Below, piece after piece: positions 25,420 to 34,445 of a DNA stretch of 64,000 bases. The notes below the pieces were generated by a model. That model worked only from the letters and a program-made list of their open reading frames with translations, made no database searches and was not told where the DNA came from. The DNA comes from DASWUZ01 sp036401375. Its GTDB lineage: Bacteria > Acidobacteriota > Terriglobia > Terriglobales > Acidobacteriaceae. Where the stretch lies: the NCBI GenBank assembly GCA_036401375.1, contig DASWVB010000030.1:1-64000 (forward strand), written 5' to 3'. Both the position numbers and the translations under genes were made by a program. The first letter of the stretch is position 1. Each line of letters starts with the position of its first letter.

Positions 25420-25608
25420 ATGCCGTTCACTGCTGGCTTTCAGTGTGCAGGCTGTGGGGAGTGGAATGAGACGGTTGTCGATGAGTCTGCGGGGCACAGG
25501 CAGTCGTATGTCGAGGATTGCCAGGTGTGCTGCAAACCCAACGTGCTCAGCGTGGCGTGGGACCGCTCCGCGGGCGAGTATGGCATTCGCGCGGAGCTCG
25601 AGAGCTGA
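25420..25608 (+). CDS. CPXCG-type cysteine-rich small protein
   Basis: A 62-residue protein starting at an ATG preceded by GAGGGT. It carries two paired cysteine motifs, C9-x2-C12 (FQCAGCGEWN) and C34-x2-C37-C38 (YVEDCQVCCKP). This matches the Cys_rich_CPXG family, whose members are tiny predicted zinc-binding proteins of unknown function. The first motif is CAGC, not the family-typical CPxC. The gene sits in front of bamA but is separated from it by a promoter-like sequence. Confidence 0.83.
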   Translation: MPFTAGFQCAGCGEWNETVVDESAGHRQSYVEDCQVCCKPNVLSVAWDRSAGEYGIRAELES

Positions 25609-25707
25609 CCGCGTGCTCCTGCTGCCGGGCGCGCTGACTGCCGCGGGTGACAGACGGCCTGCCAGCCATGTCGAATGCAAGTGAACCCGCACAAGACGCG
25701 CCGGCAG

Positions 25708-25737
25708 TTGGGGACAGCCCCCTCCGTCACATATAAT
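25708..25737 (+). promoter_or_regulatory. Promoter of bamA
   Basis: A consensus -10 (TATAAT, 25732-25737) lies 18 bp after TTGGGG (25708-25713). Transcription would start near 25744, which rules out bamA starts upstream of that point. Confidence 0.6.
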
Positions 25738-25761
25738 CGGCTTTTCCACTTGCAGCATTCG

Positions 25762-28700
25762 ATGGACCCGATCTTTAGCAGTGAGGATGTGCTTATCTCT
25801 TCCGTTATCACAGGCGGCCGTCCCCAGGACCGCTCCAGGCATCACCAGACTCGGACTTTGAACCTGCTCCTTCGTCGTACGTCCGTCACTGTGGCGGCTC
25901 TGGTCTGTTTCGCGGCGATCTGCCCCGCGTGGGCCCAGCAGCCCGCACCCGACACCACTCAGCAGCAGGCCGTGCCGCAAACGCAGTCCGCGCCGCAGCC
26001 GCTGGCCGCCGGAGCCGCCCCGGCTGCGGGAGCTCAACCCATCGTCACCGCCATCCGCGTGATCGGCAACCGGCGTATCCCCAAGGAGACCGTGCTCGCC
26101 CGGCTCTTCAGCCGTCAGAACGACGCTTATGACCCGCTGACGGTCGAGCGCGACTTCAACTCCCTGTGGAACACCGGCTACTTCGAAGACGTGAGGATCG
26201 AGCGTGAAGATACGCCGCAGGGCGTCGTCCTCGACATCTACGTCCATGAAAAGCCCACCATCCGTGAGATCAACTACAAGGGTCTGAACTCGGTCCAGCA
26301 GTCGGATGTGCTCGAAGCCTTCAAGAAGACCAAGGTGCCGCTCTCGATCGAGAGCCAGTATGACGCGACCAAGGTTGCGCGTGCCGTCACCGTGCTCAAG
26401 GAGCTGCTCGCCGGCCACGGGCACCAGTTCTCGGTCATCAAGACCGAGGTGAAGACGATCCCGCCCGCCTCCGTCGCGATTACCTTCAACGTCAAGGAGG
26501 GGCCGAAGGTCGAGGTCGGCAAGATCCAGTTCACCGGCAACACCCATATCTCGTCGCTTCAGCTGCGGCGCTCGATGAAGAACCTGCGGCCGGTCGGCAT
26601 CCCCCACTCGCTGATCCTCGAAAACATCTTTCCGCGCACCTTTGACGCCAGCAAGCTCGAGGAGGACGCGGAGCGGGTGCGCCAGGCATACCGCGATCGC
26701 GGCTACTTCCACGCGAACGTAGGCGAGCCGACGACCCAGATCCGCAACGAAGGCGGGCTTTCGCTGTTCACCTTCCGCCCGAGGAAGGGCAAGCGCATCG
26801 ACATCCGTCTGCCTATCGAGGAGGGCGACCGCTACCGGATCGGCTCGATCACCTTCTCGGGTAACAAGACGGTGAACAACAACCGGGCGCTCAGGGCACA
26901 GTTCGCCATGAAGGATGGGGACTGGTTCGACTACTCGCTGGTCGGTAAGGGGCTTGAAAACCTGCGTAAGGCGTATGGTCACCTGGGGTACATCAACTTC
27001 GTCGGCAATCCTGTACCGACGGTCGACGAGGCGAAGAAGGTCATCAACCTCAACATCGACATCGACGAGGGCAAGCAGTTCTACGTCTCCCGCATCGAGT
27101 TCCAGGGCAACACCGTCACCCGCGATTTCGTCATCCGCCGCGAGCTGAACCTTGAAGAGGGCCAGGTCTACGACAGCAACCGCTGGGAGCAGAGCCTGCT
27201 GCGTCTGAATCAGCTGGAGTACTTCGAGCCGCTTAAAGTGGACCAGGACTCGACCGCAACTCCTGACGCTGAGAACGCCACCGTGCAGCTGCTGCTCAAG
27301 GTCAAGGAGAAGGGGAAGAACAGCATCGGCCTGAACGGAGGCCTGAGCGGGCTCTCCGGTTCTTTTGTCGGCCTGAACTACCAGACCAACAACTTCCTTG
27401 GGCTGGGCGAGACGCTCAGCGTCCAGGCTAGCCTTGGCAACACTTCGCGCAACCTGCTCTTCGGCTTCACGGAGCCCTACTTCCGGAACCGGCCTTTGAA
27501 CCTCGGCTTCCAGGTCTTCTCGAACAAGACCGACTACAACGCGGCCAAAAATTCGAAGCTGACCGGCAGCGATAACATCAGCCAGGCGGCGCAGTCGCTC
27601 ATCCAGAACTACAACCAGTCCGCTACCGGGCTCACTTTCTCAGGCAGCTATCCTATCCGTCGCTCCTTCGCGCGTGTGGGCGTCACCTACTCTCTGCAGC
27701 GCTCGTCTGTCACAACCTTCAGCCAGGCCTCGAGCAACCTGTTCCAGGCGCTCGCCTTCCGCAGCGGCATCCAGGGCTCGAACGCTCTGCAGGGCATCGT
27801 GACCAGCATGCTGTCCTTCAGCTACCAGTACAACCGGCTCGACAGCTCGTACCGGCCGCGCAACGGGCAGGAGTTTTCATCCGCGCTGCAGGTGGCGGGA
27901 CTCTTCGGCAACGTCCGCTACATCAGCCCGGTGCTGGAGTTCAAGCAGTTCCGCGCGGTACGAGGGCTGCGCTTTGATCGTGAGGGCAGGAACGTCCTCG
28001 GCTACAAGATGCAGCTTGCCTACATCCAGGGCATCAGCGGAGACGTGGCGCCTCCCTTCAACCGCTTCTACATCGGCGGCGAGTCCGACATACGCGGCTT
28101 CGACATTCGAACCGGTACGCCCTACGCCTTCATTCCGACGCGGGTGCTCTTCAATCTGATCAACCCGGACGGGACGACCGTGCCCCGCGATCCCGCCAAC
28201 CCAGGGAACGGCCCGATCCAGGTTCCCATACCTGTCTACGGCATCGTCTCTGTCGGAGGCGATACCAGCTTTACCAGCAACGTCGAATACCGTATCCCCG
28301 TCGGCGGGCCGGTGAGCCTCGAGCTCTTCGACGACTTCGGAATCGACACTGCCTTCCGCAAGTCGCAGCTGCGCGAGAGCCTGCAGGGTTTTGACGCCCT
28401 CGCCTCGCCGCTCTACGGCTGCCCGGTCTACGCCAACGGTGCCTGCCAGGGTGGAGTGACGGGCACCAGCCTGGGGATAGGAAAGTTCATTCACACGGTC
28501 AGCGGCACCAACTTCGTCCCGCGGATGTCGATGGGTGCGCAGCTCTCCGCCATCCTGCCTATCGTGAATGCGCCCTTCCGCATCTATTACGCCTTCAACC
28601 CGCTGCGCCTTTACCATGACGTGCAGGGCCAGGAGCTGATCACCCGGACCATGTTCCCGGAGGGCGGCGCCGGCGACTTCAGCTACGGACAGGCGATCCA

Positions 28701-28773
28701 GCAGTATGACCGGCTCTATCACCTGCGGGAGCCGCGCAAGACGTTTCGTCTTACAGTCAGCACCACGTTCTAG
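25762..28773 (+). CDS. bamA: Outer membrane protein assembly factor BamA
   Basis: BamA inserts and folds beta-barrel proteins in the outer membrane. A signal peptide is visible (RRTSVTVAALVCFAAICPAWAQQ). POTRA domains follow, e.g. VTAIRVIGNRRIPKETVLAR, KPTIREINYKGLNSVQQSDV, KVEVGKIQFTGNTHISSL and YVSRIEFQGNTVTRDFVIR. The C-terminal barrel contains FYIGGESDIRGFDIRTGTPY, the conserved (V/I)RGF box of Omp85 proteins. The last residue is Phe. With the ATG at 25762 the protein is 1003 residues, longer than the roughly 800 of E. coli, mainly through barrel loops. A TTG at 25858 is an alternative start. It is followed by skp. Confidence 0.93.
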   Translation: MDPIFSSEDVLISSVITGGRPQDRSRHHQTRTLNLLLRRTSVTVAALVCFAAICPAWAQQPAPDTTQQQAVPQTQSAPQPLAAGAAPAAGAQPIVTAIRVIGNRRIPKETVLARLFSRQNDAYDPLTVERDFNSLWNTGYFEDVRIEREDTPQGVVLDIYVHEKPTIREINYKGLNSVQQSDVLEAFKKTKVPLSIESQYDATKVARAVTVLKELLAGHGHQFSVIKTEVKTIPPASVAITFNVKEGPKVEVGKIQFTGNTHISSLQLRRSMKNLRPVGIPHSLILENIFPRTFDASKLEEDAERVRQAYRDRGYFHANVGEPTTQIRNEGGLSLFTFRPRKGKRIDIRLPIEEGDRYRIGSITFSGNKTVNNNRALRAQFAMKDGDWFDYSLVGKGLENLRKAYGHLGYINFVGNPVPTVDEAKKVINLNIDIDEGKQFYVSRIEFQGNTVTRDFVIRRELNLEEGQVYDSNRWEQSLLRLNQLEYFEPLKVDQDSTATPDAENATVQLLLKVKEKGKNSIGLNGGLSGLSGSFVGLNYQTNNFLGLGETLSVQASLGNTSRNLLFGFTEPYFRNRPLNLGFQVFSNKTDYNAAKNSKLTGSDNISQAAQSLIQNYNQSATGLTFSGSYPIRRSFARVGVTYSLQRSSVTTFSQASSNLFQALAFRSGIQGSNALQGIVTSMLSFSYQYNRLDSSYRPRNGQEFSSALQVAGLFGNVRYISPVLEFKQFRAVRGLRFDREGRNVLGYKMQLAYIQGISGDVAPPFNRFYIGGESDIRGFDIRTGTPYAFIPTRVLFNLINPDGTTVPRDPANPGNGPIQVPIPVYGIVSVGGDTSFTSNVEYRIPVGGPVSLELFDDFGIDTAFRKSQLRESLQGFDALASPLYGCPVYANGACQGGVTGTSLGIGKFIHTVSGTNFVPRMSMGAQLSAILPIVNAPFRIYYAFNPLRLYHDVQGQELITRTMFPEGGAGDFSYGQAIQQYDRLYHLREPRKTFRLTVSTTF

Positions 28774-28890
28774 GGAGTGGGGGCAGAGGGGTGTCAAGCT
28801 GGCCATCGCGAAGCCTGACACTCCTGGGGGTTGCGGGATCGGGCTGGCAGAACCTGCCCTGGCTCACGACATCTCCATGGGCTGTTGGAT

Positions 28891-28934
28891 GGGTGTTCAC
28901 GGGCTGAACGGCGGGTGTTCATGGGCTGAACGGC
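28891..28934 (+). repeat. 22-bp tandem duplication
   Basis: Two directly adjacent 22-bp copies (28891-28912 and 28913-28934) differ at one position (C/T). They lie about 60 bp upstream of the skp promoter. Confidence 0.8.
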
Positions 28935-28991
28935 GGGCTCTGCGCCACGTCAATCGAGCGCTTTCCGCGCCTGGAATCCTTCTCTTGCTGA

Positions 28992-29020
28992 TTGACGCTC
29001 CCTCCGGCCCCGCCTATAAT
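28992..29020 (+). promoter_or_regulatory. Near-consensus sigma-70 promoter of skp
   Basis: TTGACG (28992-28997), a 17-bp spacer and a perfect TATAAT (29015-29020). It lies about 170 bp before the skp start, leaving a long 5' leader. Confidence 0.82.
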
Positions 29021-29193
29021 TTCGAGTAGTCCTGAGCAGTCCTCTGTACGTGTCTCTTCCTTGCAATTCCGGCGCCCTCCCGGCCGTGATCTGCCTCTAT
29101 GAAGTGCGCAGGAGGTAGACCAGGAAGCGAAGTTCGCTTCTGCAGATGGATGCGGGCGATCTCGACCGAATTGACAAGGAGTTTCCGATTCCA

Positions 29194-29907
29194 ATGAAGC
29201 GTTCGTTACTACTAGTTGGCATACTCTCGTCTGGACTCGGCGTGAGTGCAGTAGCCCAGACAGCCGCTCCGGCCTCTGCCGCGGCAGCCACCGACACCCC
29301 CAATGCTCCCGGAATCGCTGCTCCCGCGGGACCCACCAAAGTAGCAGTCATCATGTTTGAGCAGGCTGTCGGTGCGACCAACGAGGGCCAGCGCAACCTC
29401 GGCGAGCTGCAGAAGAAGTACCAGCCCAAGCAGGCGCAGTTCAAGACCCAGAGCGATGAGATCGAGGCGCTCAAGAAGCAGTCCCAGGCTACGACCATCA
29501 GCGAAGAGCAGCGGGCCACCCTCCTGAAGTCGATCGACGATAAGGAGAAGTCGCTGCAGCGCGAGGCTGAAGACGCCCAGACGGCCTACAACCAGGAGGG
29601 CAACGAGACCTTCGGCAAGCTGGCGGAGAAGTTCGGTGCGGTGATGATGGCCTACGTACACCAGAATGGGTACACCCTGGTGCTCGACGGCTCGCCGAGC
29701 CAGCAGAACGCACAGCAGACGGTGCTCTGGGCAAGCGACTCGACCAACATCACCCTGCCGGTGATCCAGGCTTATAACCAGCAGTCCGGCGTTCCGCCTC
29801 CTCCGGCGTCGCAGGGCGCCTCCACCGGCCCGAGGAGCACCGCACCCCGGGCAGCGGCAAAGCCTGCACCGAAGCCGGCTGCTACCTCAACGACACCCAA
29901 GCAGTAG
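29194..29907 (+). CDS. skp: OmpH/Skp-family periplasmic chaperone
   Basis: Skp holds unfolded outer-membrane proteins on their way to BamA. The start ATG at 29194 has AAGGAG upstream, giving 237 residues. A signal peptide (KRSLLLVGILSSGLGVSAVAQ) is followed by an Ala-rich linker and the core strand TKVAVIMFEQAV. Long coiled-coil helices follow (NLGELQKKYQPKQAQFKTQS through AEDAQTAYNQEGNETF). The terminal part is GAVMMAYVHQNGYTLVLDGS and a low-complexity Pro/Ala/Thr tail of about 45 residues, longer than in enteric Skp. Adjacency to bamA supports the role. Confidence 0.88.
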   Translation: MKRSLLLVGILSSGLGVSAVAQTAAPASAAAATDTPNAPGIAAPAGPTKVAVIMFEQAVGATNEGQRNLGELQKKYQPKQAQFKTQSDEIEALKKQSQATTISEEQRATLLKSIDDKEKSLQREAEDAQTAYNQEGNETFGKLAEKFGAVMMAYVHQNGYTLVLDGSPSQQNAQQTVLWASDSTNITLPVIQAYNQQSGVPPPPASQGASTGPRSTAPRAAAKPAPKPAATSTTPKQ

Positions 29908-29947
29908 AGGCGGTTCGCAGGCTGTAGCGCCGACGCAGAAGGCAAGA

Positions 29948-29989
29948 GAGGCAGAGGACACCGCGGCAAGCGGGGTCCTCTGCCTCTTT
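29948..29989 (+). terminator. Intrinsic terminator after skp
   Basis: GAGGCAGAGGAC pairs perfectly with GTCCTCTGCCTC, extended by CCGC/GCGG nearer the loop, and is followed by TTT. It lies about 40 bp after the skp stop. Confidence 0.85.
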
Positions 29990-30505
29990 CCGTTGCTGGT
30001 GGTGGATTTCAGCTGCGAGGCTGGTCGTCACGGGGGTTCAACCCCATTCAGCGGATCAGCGAGCGGGTATTGCTCTGCCCATGCCTGATCCGGCAGCCTG
30101 TTGCCCCTGCCTCATCGTTCTTAACGGGTAGTCAGGGGCCTGGGCGAGCGTCATTGGCGGCGAGCTTAATAGCTCAGCCGTTCAAGGAAATCTGATCAAT
30201 TCAGTACAGTCTTTCCGGCTCATCTCGTTTCATGCGCGGCGGGGACGATCTCTGTGGAAAAAAATGTGGAAGACTTTGCCTCATTCTCGATGCAACTACA
30301 GTATGCGCGATCAGCCCGTGCCTTATTCTGGCAGCAAATCTTACTAAGGTCTTTAAGCTGAGTCACTTGTGAAGCCATAGCGGAGGCGAGCTCCGCAAGC
30401 GGGCTAAAGTCGCCTGAAAACGACGTTTCCCACAATCCGGATGAATAAACGATGACAGCTTTCGGCGCTTATGCGAGAATGCCAACTCGATCCGCGGCTG
30501 TGCGG
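29990..30505. other. Gene-free stretch with an AT-richer core
   Basis: About 516 bp between the skp terminator and the lepA stop. The core (roughly 30170-30450) is more A/T-rich than its surroundings and holds a 71-codon open frame on the minus strand with no recognisable protein character. A T-arm-like GGGGGTTCAACCCC occurs near 30031, but no cloverleaf surrounds it. Confidence 0.45.
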
Positions 30506-32311
30506 CTAGCTGTCTTCGCCGATCTTCAGCACCGCCAGGAAGGCCTCCTGCGGGATGTCCACTTTGCCGATCCGCTTCATCCGCTTCTTGCCCTCCTTCT
30601 GCTTCTCGAGCAGCTTGCGCTTGCGGGAGATGTCTCCCCCGTAGCATTTGGCGATGACGTTCTTGCGCAGCGCGGCTACCGTCTCGCGGGCAACGATTTT
30701 GGCACCGATCGCGGCCTGGATCGCGACCTCGAACTGCTGCCGCGGGATGAGCTCCCGCATCTTGGCCACCAGGCTGCGACCCCGGTCGTAGGCGAAGTCG
30801 CGGTGCACGATGATCGAGAGCGCGTCTACCGCCTCCCCCGAGACCAGGATGTCGAGCTTGACCATGGGCGAATCCCAGCTGCCCGAGAGGTGGTAGTCGA
30901 GCGACGCATAGCCTCGGGAGACGGACTTGAGCCGGTCGTAGAAGTCGAGGACGATCTCGTTCAGCGGCAGTTCATATGTCAGCATCACTCGAGTTGGAGT
31001 GACGTATTCGAAGTTTTTCTGACGCCCGCGCTTGTCCTCAACCAGCTTGAGGATGCCGCCCACATACTCCTCGTTGGTGAGGATGTTGGCGGTGATGACG
31101 GGCTCCTCAACCCGCTCGATGTTACTCGGGTCGGGCCACCGGGACGGGTTCTCGACCTCGATCACCGAGTCGTCGGTGAGCGTGATGCGGTAGCGCACGC
31201 CCGGCGCGGTGGTGATCAGGTCGAGGTTGAACTCGCGCTCCAGCCGCTCCTGGATGATCTCCATATGGAGCAGCCCGAGGAAGCCGCAGCGGAAGCCGAA
31301 CCCCAGCGCGACCGAACTCTCCGGCTCAAAGAAGAAGGAGGAGTCGTTCAGCCGCAGCTTTTCGAGGGCATCTCGTAACAGTGTGTGTTCGTGAGTGTCG
31401 ACGGTGTAGATACCGGCGAAGACCATGGACTTGATGTCTTCAAACCCGGGGAGGGCAAAGGCGCAGGGACGCGCGTCTTCGGTGACGGTGTCGCCGATCT
31501 TGGTGTCTCCAACATTTTTGATGGTGGCGACGAAGAAGCCCACTTCGCCGGCGGTAAGCTCCGCGATCTCGACCGGCTTGGGGGTGAGCACGCCGAGCGA
31601 TTCGACGTCGAAGGCCTTGCCGTTCGACATCAGGCGAATCTTCATGCCCTTGCGCAGACGGCCGTTGATTACGCGCGCCAGCACCACCACTCCGCGATAC
31701 GAATCGAACCAGGAGTCGAAGATGAGCGCCTGCAGCGGCGCATCGATGTCCCCGGCCGGAGGGGGCAGACGATGTACGACCGCCTCAAGTATCTCCGGCA
31801 CTCCGAGCCCGGTCTTGGCGCTCACCGCGATTGCGTCGGTGGCGTCTACACCTACAGAGTTCTCGATCATCTCCTGGGTGCGCAGGATGTCGGCGCTGGG
31901 CAGGTCGATCTTGTTGATGACGGGGATCATGTCGAGGCCGTTGTTGATCGCGATGTAGGCGTTGGCGAGGGTCTGGGCCTCGACTCCCTGGGTCGCATCG
32001 ACCACCAGCAGGGCGCCCTCGCAGGAGGCGAGCGAGCGCGATACCTCGTAGGAGAAGTCGACGTGGCCGGGGGTATCGATCAGGTTCAACTGGTAGAGCT
32101 CGCCGTTCCGGGCGTGATACATCATCCGCACGGAGTGGGCCTTGATGGTGATGCCGCGCTCCCGTTCGAGGTCCATCGCGTCGAGCACCTGGGCCTGCAT
32201 CTCGCGCGCGGTCAGCGAGCCGGTCAGCTCGAGCAGACGGTCTGAGAGGGTAGACTTGCCGTGGTCGATGTGCGCGATGATCGCGAAGTTGCGGATGTGC
32301 TGAATGTCCAT
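30506..32311 (-). CDS. lepA: Elongation factor 4 (LepA)
   Basis: A translational GTPase that acts on ribosomes in stalled or back-translocated states. The G1 motif is AHIDHGKST (from residue 13), G3 is DTPGHVDF and G4 is NKIDLPSAD. The family-specific C-terminal domain is present, ending KKRMKRIGKVDIPQEAFLAV. The 601-residue length is normal. ALGFGFRCGFLGLLHMEII is the EF-G domain V-like signature. The ATG at 32311 is unambiguous. It is divergent from the transglycosylase gene. Confidence 0.97.
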   Translation of the reverse strand: MDIQHIRNFAIIAHIDHGKSTLSDRLLELTGSLTAREMQAQVLDAMDLERERGITIKAHSVRMMYHARNGELYQLNLIDTPGHVDFSYEVSRSLASCEGALLVVDATQGVEAQTLANAYIAINNGLDMIPVINKIDLPSADILRTQEMIENSVGVDATDAIAVSAKTGLGVPEILEAVVHRLPPPAGDIDAPLQALIFDSWFDSYRGVVVLARVINGRLRKGMKIRLMSNGKAFDVESLGVLTPKPVEIAELTAGEVGFFVATIKNVGDTKIGDTVTEDARPCAFALPGFEDIKSMVFAGIYTVDTHEHTLLRDALEKLRLNDSSFFFEPESSVALGFGFRCGFLGLLHMEIIQERLEREFNLDLITTAPGVRYRITLTDDSVIEVENPSRWPDPSNIERVEEPVITANILTNEEYVGGILKLVEDKRGRQKNFEYVTPTRVMLTYELPLNEIVLDFYDRLKSVSRGYASLDYHLSGSWDSPMVKLDILVSGEAVDALSIIVHRDFAYDRGRSLVAKMRELIPRQQFEVAIQAAIGAKIVARETVAALRKNVIAKCYGGDISRKRKLLEKQKEGKKRMKRIGKVDIPQEAFLAVLKIGEDS

Positions 32312-32459
32312 GAAGGATGACAGGATGGAAGCTGGTGCGCGGCTCTCCGCTGGTGCTCCGAGGTCGACTGCGGCAGTTCGGAGCGAGGGCCACGGCAGTG
32401 AGGAATGACGATCTGAGCTCTGATCTTATCACCGGGGCTGGGGGCGTCAGGGTCATACA

Positions 32460-34277
32460 ATGAGGGCGGTGCCGATCGATTTGGGCAAGAACAATTTCAC
32501 CAGAGCCGTGCTGCGAATCTGCCTGCCGAGGGTCGCAGGCGCCGCAACCCTGGCTGCTGTCTTTCTGCTGACGGCGCCGCGCGATGCCCAGGCCTCTGCA
32601 TCCGGCCAGTCCCAGCAGCCCACCCCGCCGGCGTCTTCGGCAGCGAACTCGGCAGCCGCTGCGGCGCAGCCCTCGACCCGCGCCGGCTCAAAGAACCAGG
32701 CGCTGATCGACACCGTGGAGCACGCCTATCAGAACGGTGTCGCCGACTATCATGCGGGCCACCTCGAGGCGGCGAGGAACGACTTCGACTACGCGGTCGA
32801 CCTCATGCTGACCAGCAGGATCGATCTGAAGAGCGATCCCCAGCTCTCGGACGAGTTCGAGCGCATCGTCGATTCAATCAACGCGCTCGAACTCGATGCT
32901 CTCAAGCAGGGCAACGGCTTTGCGCCCCCGACCGAGCCGGCCCCCGTCGATATCGCGAACGACATCACCTTTCCCGTCGACCCGGCACTGAAGGCGCAGG
33001 CGGAGGTGCAATTGAAGACCACCCAGTCCGACCTGCCGCTGGTGCTGAATGACTATGTCGCGGGTTACATCAACTTCTTCTCGAACGCGCGCGGCCGCCC
33101 TACCATCATGGCTTCGCTGAAACGGGCGGGGCGCTACAAGGACGTCATCCAGCACGTGCTGCAGCAGGAGGGTGTGCCGCAGGACCTGATCTACCTCGCG
33201 GTCGCGGAATCGGGCTTCCAGACGCAGGCGCTGAACGGGCGCTCGGGAGCGGCGGGCATGTGGCAGTTCATGCCCTTCGCCTCGAGCTACGGTTTGATAA
33301 GGAACGGCTGGGTGGATGAGCGCTTCGATCCAGAGAAATCCACCCGCGCCTACGCCCGCTACATCAAGGGGCTCTATAACCAGTTTGGAGACTGGTATCT
33401 CGCAATGGCCGCCTATGACTGGGGTCCGGGATATGTTCAGCGCGCGGTGCAGCGTACCGGCTACGCCGATTTCTGGGAGCTCTACCGCCGCAACGCGCTG
33501 CCGGCAGAGACCAAGAACTACGTTCCCATCATCCTCGCGGCGATCATCATGGCCAAGAATCCGAAGCAGTACGGGCTCGACACGATGGTCACAGATCCGC
33601 CTGTCCTCTTTGACACGGTGACCGTGAGCTACAGCATCGACCTGCGGCTGGTCTCTGACCTAACCGACGCGCCGGTGCAGGTCATCACCGGCTTGAACCC
33701 CAGCCTGTTGCGCATGACGACGCCGACCGATGAGCCCTTTGACCTGCATCTGCCCGCCGGCACGGCAAAGCTCTTTGAGCAGCGGGTAGCGGAGGTCCCG
33801 GAAGACAAGCGGCGCTACTGGCGCTTTCACAAGGTGGTGGCAGGCGAGACCCTGGAGGACGTGGCGCGCAGCTTCCACGTGCGCAGCTCGGAGGTGGCGT
33901 TTGTGAACCAGCTCAGCGAGAACGCCGACCTCTTGGGCACCGATTCGCTGGTGATCCCGGTGGCGCCGGTGCTGGCCGGCAGCGTTGCCCATGCCTCGCA
34001 GTACCACGCACAGCGGGGCGATACCCTGGTCAAGGTCGCAGATCGCTTTAGCATCACGGTCGATCAACTGCGACGGTGGAACCACCTCAAAGGCGGAGCG
34101 ATCACGCCGGGCAGGCGGCTCTACGTGGCGGAACCGGCGCACATAAGCCGTGCATTGCGAGGCAGGCGTCATGGGCGCGCATCTTCCTCGCGCGTGCGGC
34201 GAGGTTCCGCGCCATCGCACCGCAGGGGCTCCGGCACGTCTTCGCATCCTCGAAGCAGGCATGCAAAGAAGAGATGA
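32460..34277 (+). CDS. Membrane-bound lytic murein transglycosylase with LysM repeats (MltD-like)
   Basis: It cleaves glycan strands of peptidoglycan, forming 1,6-anhydro ends. The 605-residue protein has a signal sequence (GAATLAAVFLLTAPRDAQAS), a helical N-terminal region, and an SLT domain. The catalytic Glu is in VAESGFQTQALNG, followed by SGAAGMWQFMPFAS and MAAYDWGPGYVQRAV. Two LysM peptidoglycan-binding repeats follow (VVAGETLEDVARSFHV and QRGDTLVKVADRFSITVDQL). The C-terminal 40 residues are very Arg/Ser/His-rich (RALRGRRHGRASSSRVRR), which is unusual and may bind acidic surface polymers. Confidence 0.9.
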   Translation: MRAVPIDLGKNNFTRAVLRICLPRVAGAATLAAVFLLTAPRDAQASASGQSQQPTPPASSAANSAAAAAQPSTRAGSKNQALIDTVEHAYQNGVADYHAGHLEAARNDFDYAVDLMLTSRIDLKSDPQLSDEFERIVDSINALELDALKQGNGFAPPTEPAPVDIANDITFPVDPALKAQAEVQLKTTQSDLPLVLNDYVAGYINFFSNARGRPTIMASLKRAGRYKDVIQHVLQQEGVPQDLIYLAVAESGFQTQALNGRSGAAGMWQFMPFASSYGLIRNGWVDERFDPEKSTRAYARYIKGLYNQFGDWYLAMAAYDWGPGYVQRAVQRTGYADFWELYRRNALPAETKNYVPIILAAIIMAKNPKQYGLDTMVTDPPVLFDTVTVSYSIDLRLVSDLTDAPVQVITGLNPSLLRMTTPTDEPFDLHLPAGTAKLFEQRVAEVPEDKRRYWRFHKVVAGETLEDVARSFHVRSSEVAFVNQLSENADLLGTDSLVIPVAPVLAGSVAHASQYHAQRGDTLVKVADRFSITVDQLRRWNHLKGGAITPGRRLYVAEPAHISRALRGRRHGRASSSRVRRGSAPSHRRGSGTSSHPRSRHAKKR

Positions 34278-34361
34278 AGAGAGCCGGAGACGCAGTCTTC
34301 CGCCTTCTTCCGAGAAGAGATTATCGGGCGTGCCCTCTCGCGTGCTGCCGCAAGGTGTTGC

Positions 34362-34367
34362 TATAAT
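34362..34367 (+). promoter_or_regulatory. Extended -10 promoter of the H1-like gene
   Basis: A TGC triplet runs directly into a perfect TATAAT (34362-34367), an extended -10. No -35 is needed or evident. The element is about 80 bp before the start codon. Confidence 0.6.
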
Positions 34368-34445
34368 CCGCCCCAAGCGCTCTCCATATTTGCGAGAACT
34401 GCAAGACACGATTCATAAACGAGCGGAAGCCCGGAGGAAACATCG

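Larger units (their letters stand above)
28774..29193 (+). other. Intergenic region bamA-skp
   Basis: About 420 bp. It contains a 22-bp tandem duplication (28891-28934) and a near-consensus promoter (28992-29020) that gives skp its own transcript. Nothing else was recognised. Confidence 0.5.

Noticed and set aside
25318..26982. A 554-codon minus-strand frame opposite the CPXCG gene and bamA
   Set aside because: The sense strand encodes clear POTRA domains. The antisense product has no motif and is typical of GC-rich shadow frames.
30024..30045. T-arm-like GGGGGTTCAACCCC suggesting a tRNA
   Set aside because: No acceptor, D or anticodon stems can be built around it at tRNA spacing.
30220..30435. 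Open frame of 71 codons on the minus strand in the skp-lepA gap
   Set aside because: No ribosome site, no family resemblance, and it sits in AT-richer DNA where stop-free runs of this size are not significant enough alone.
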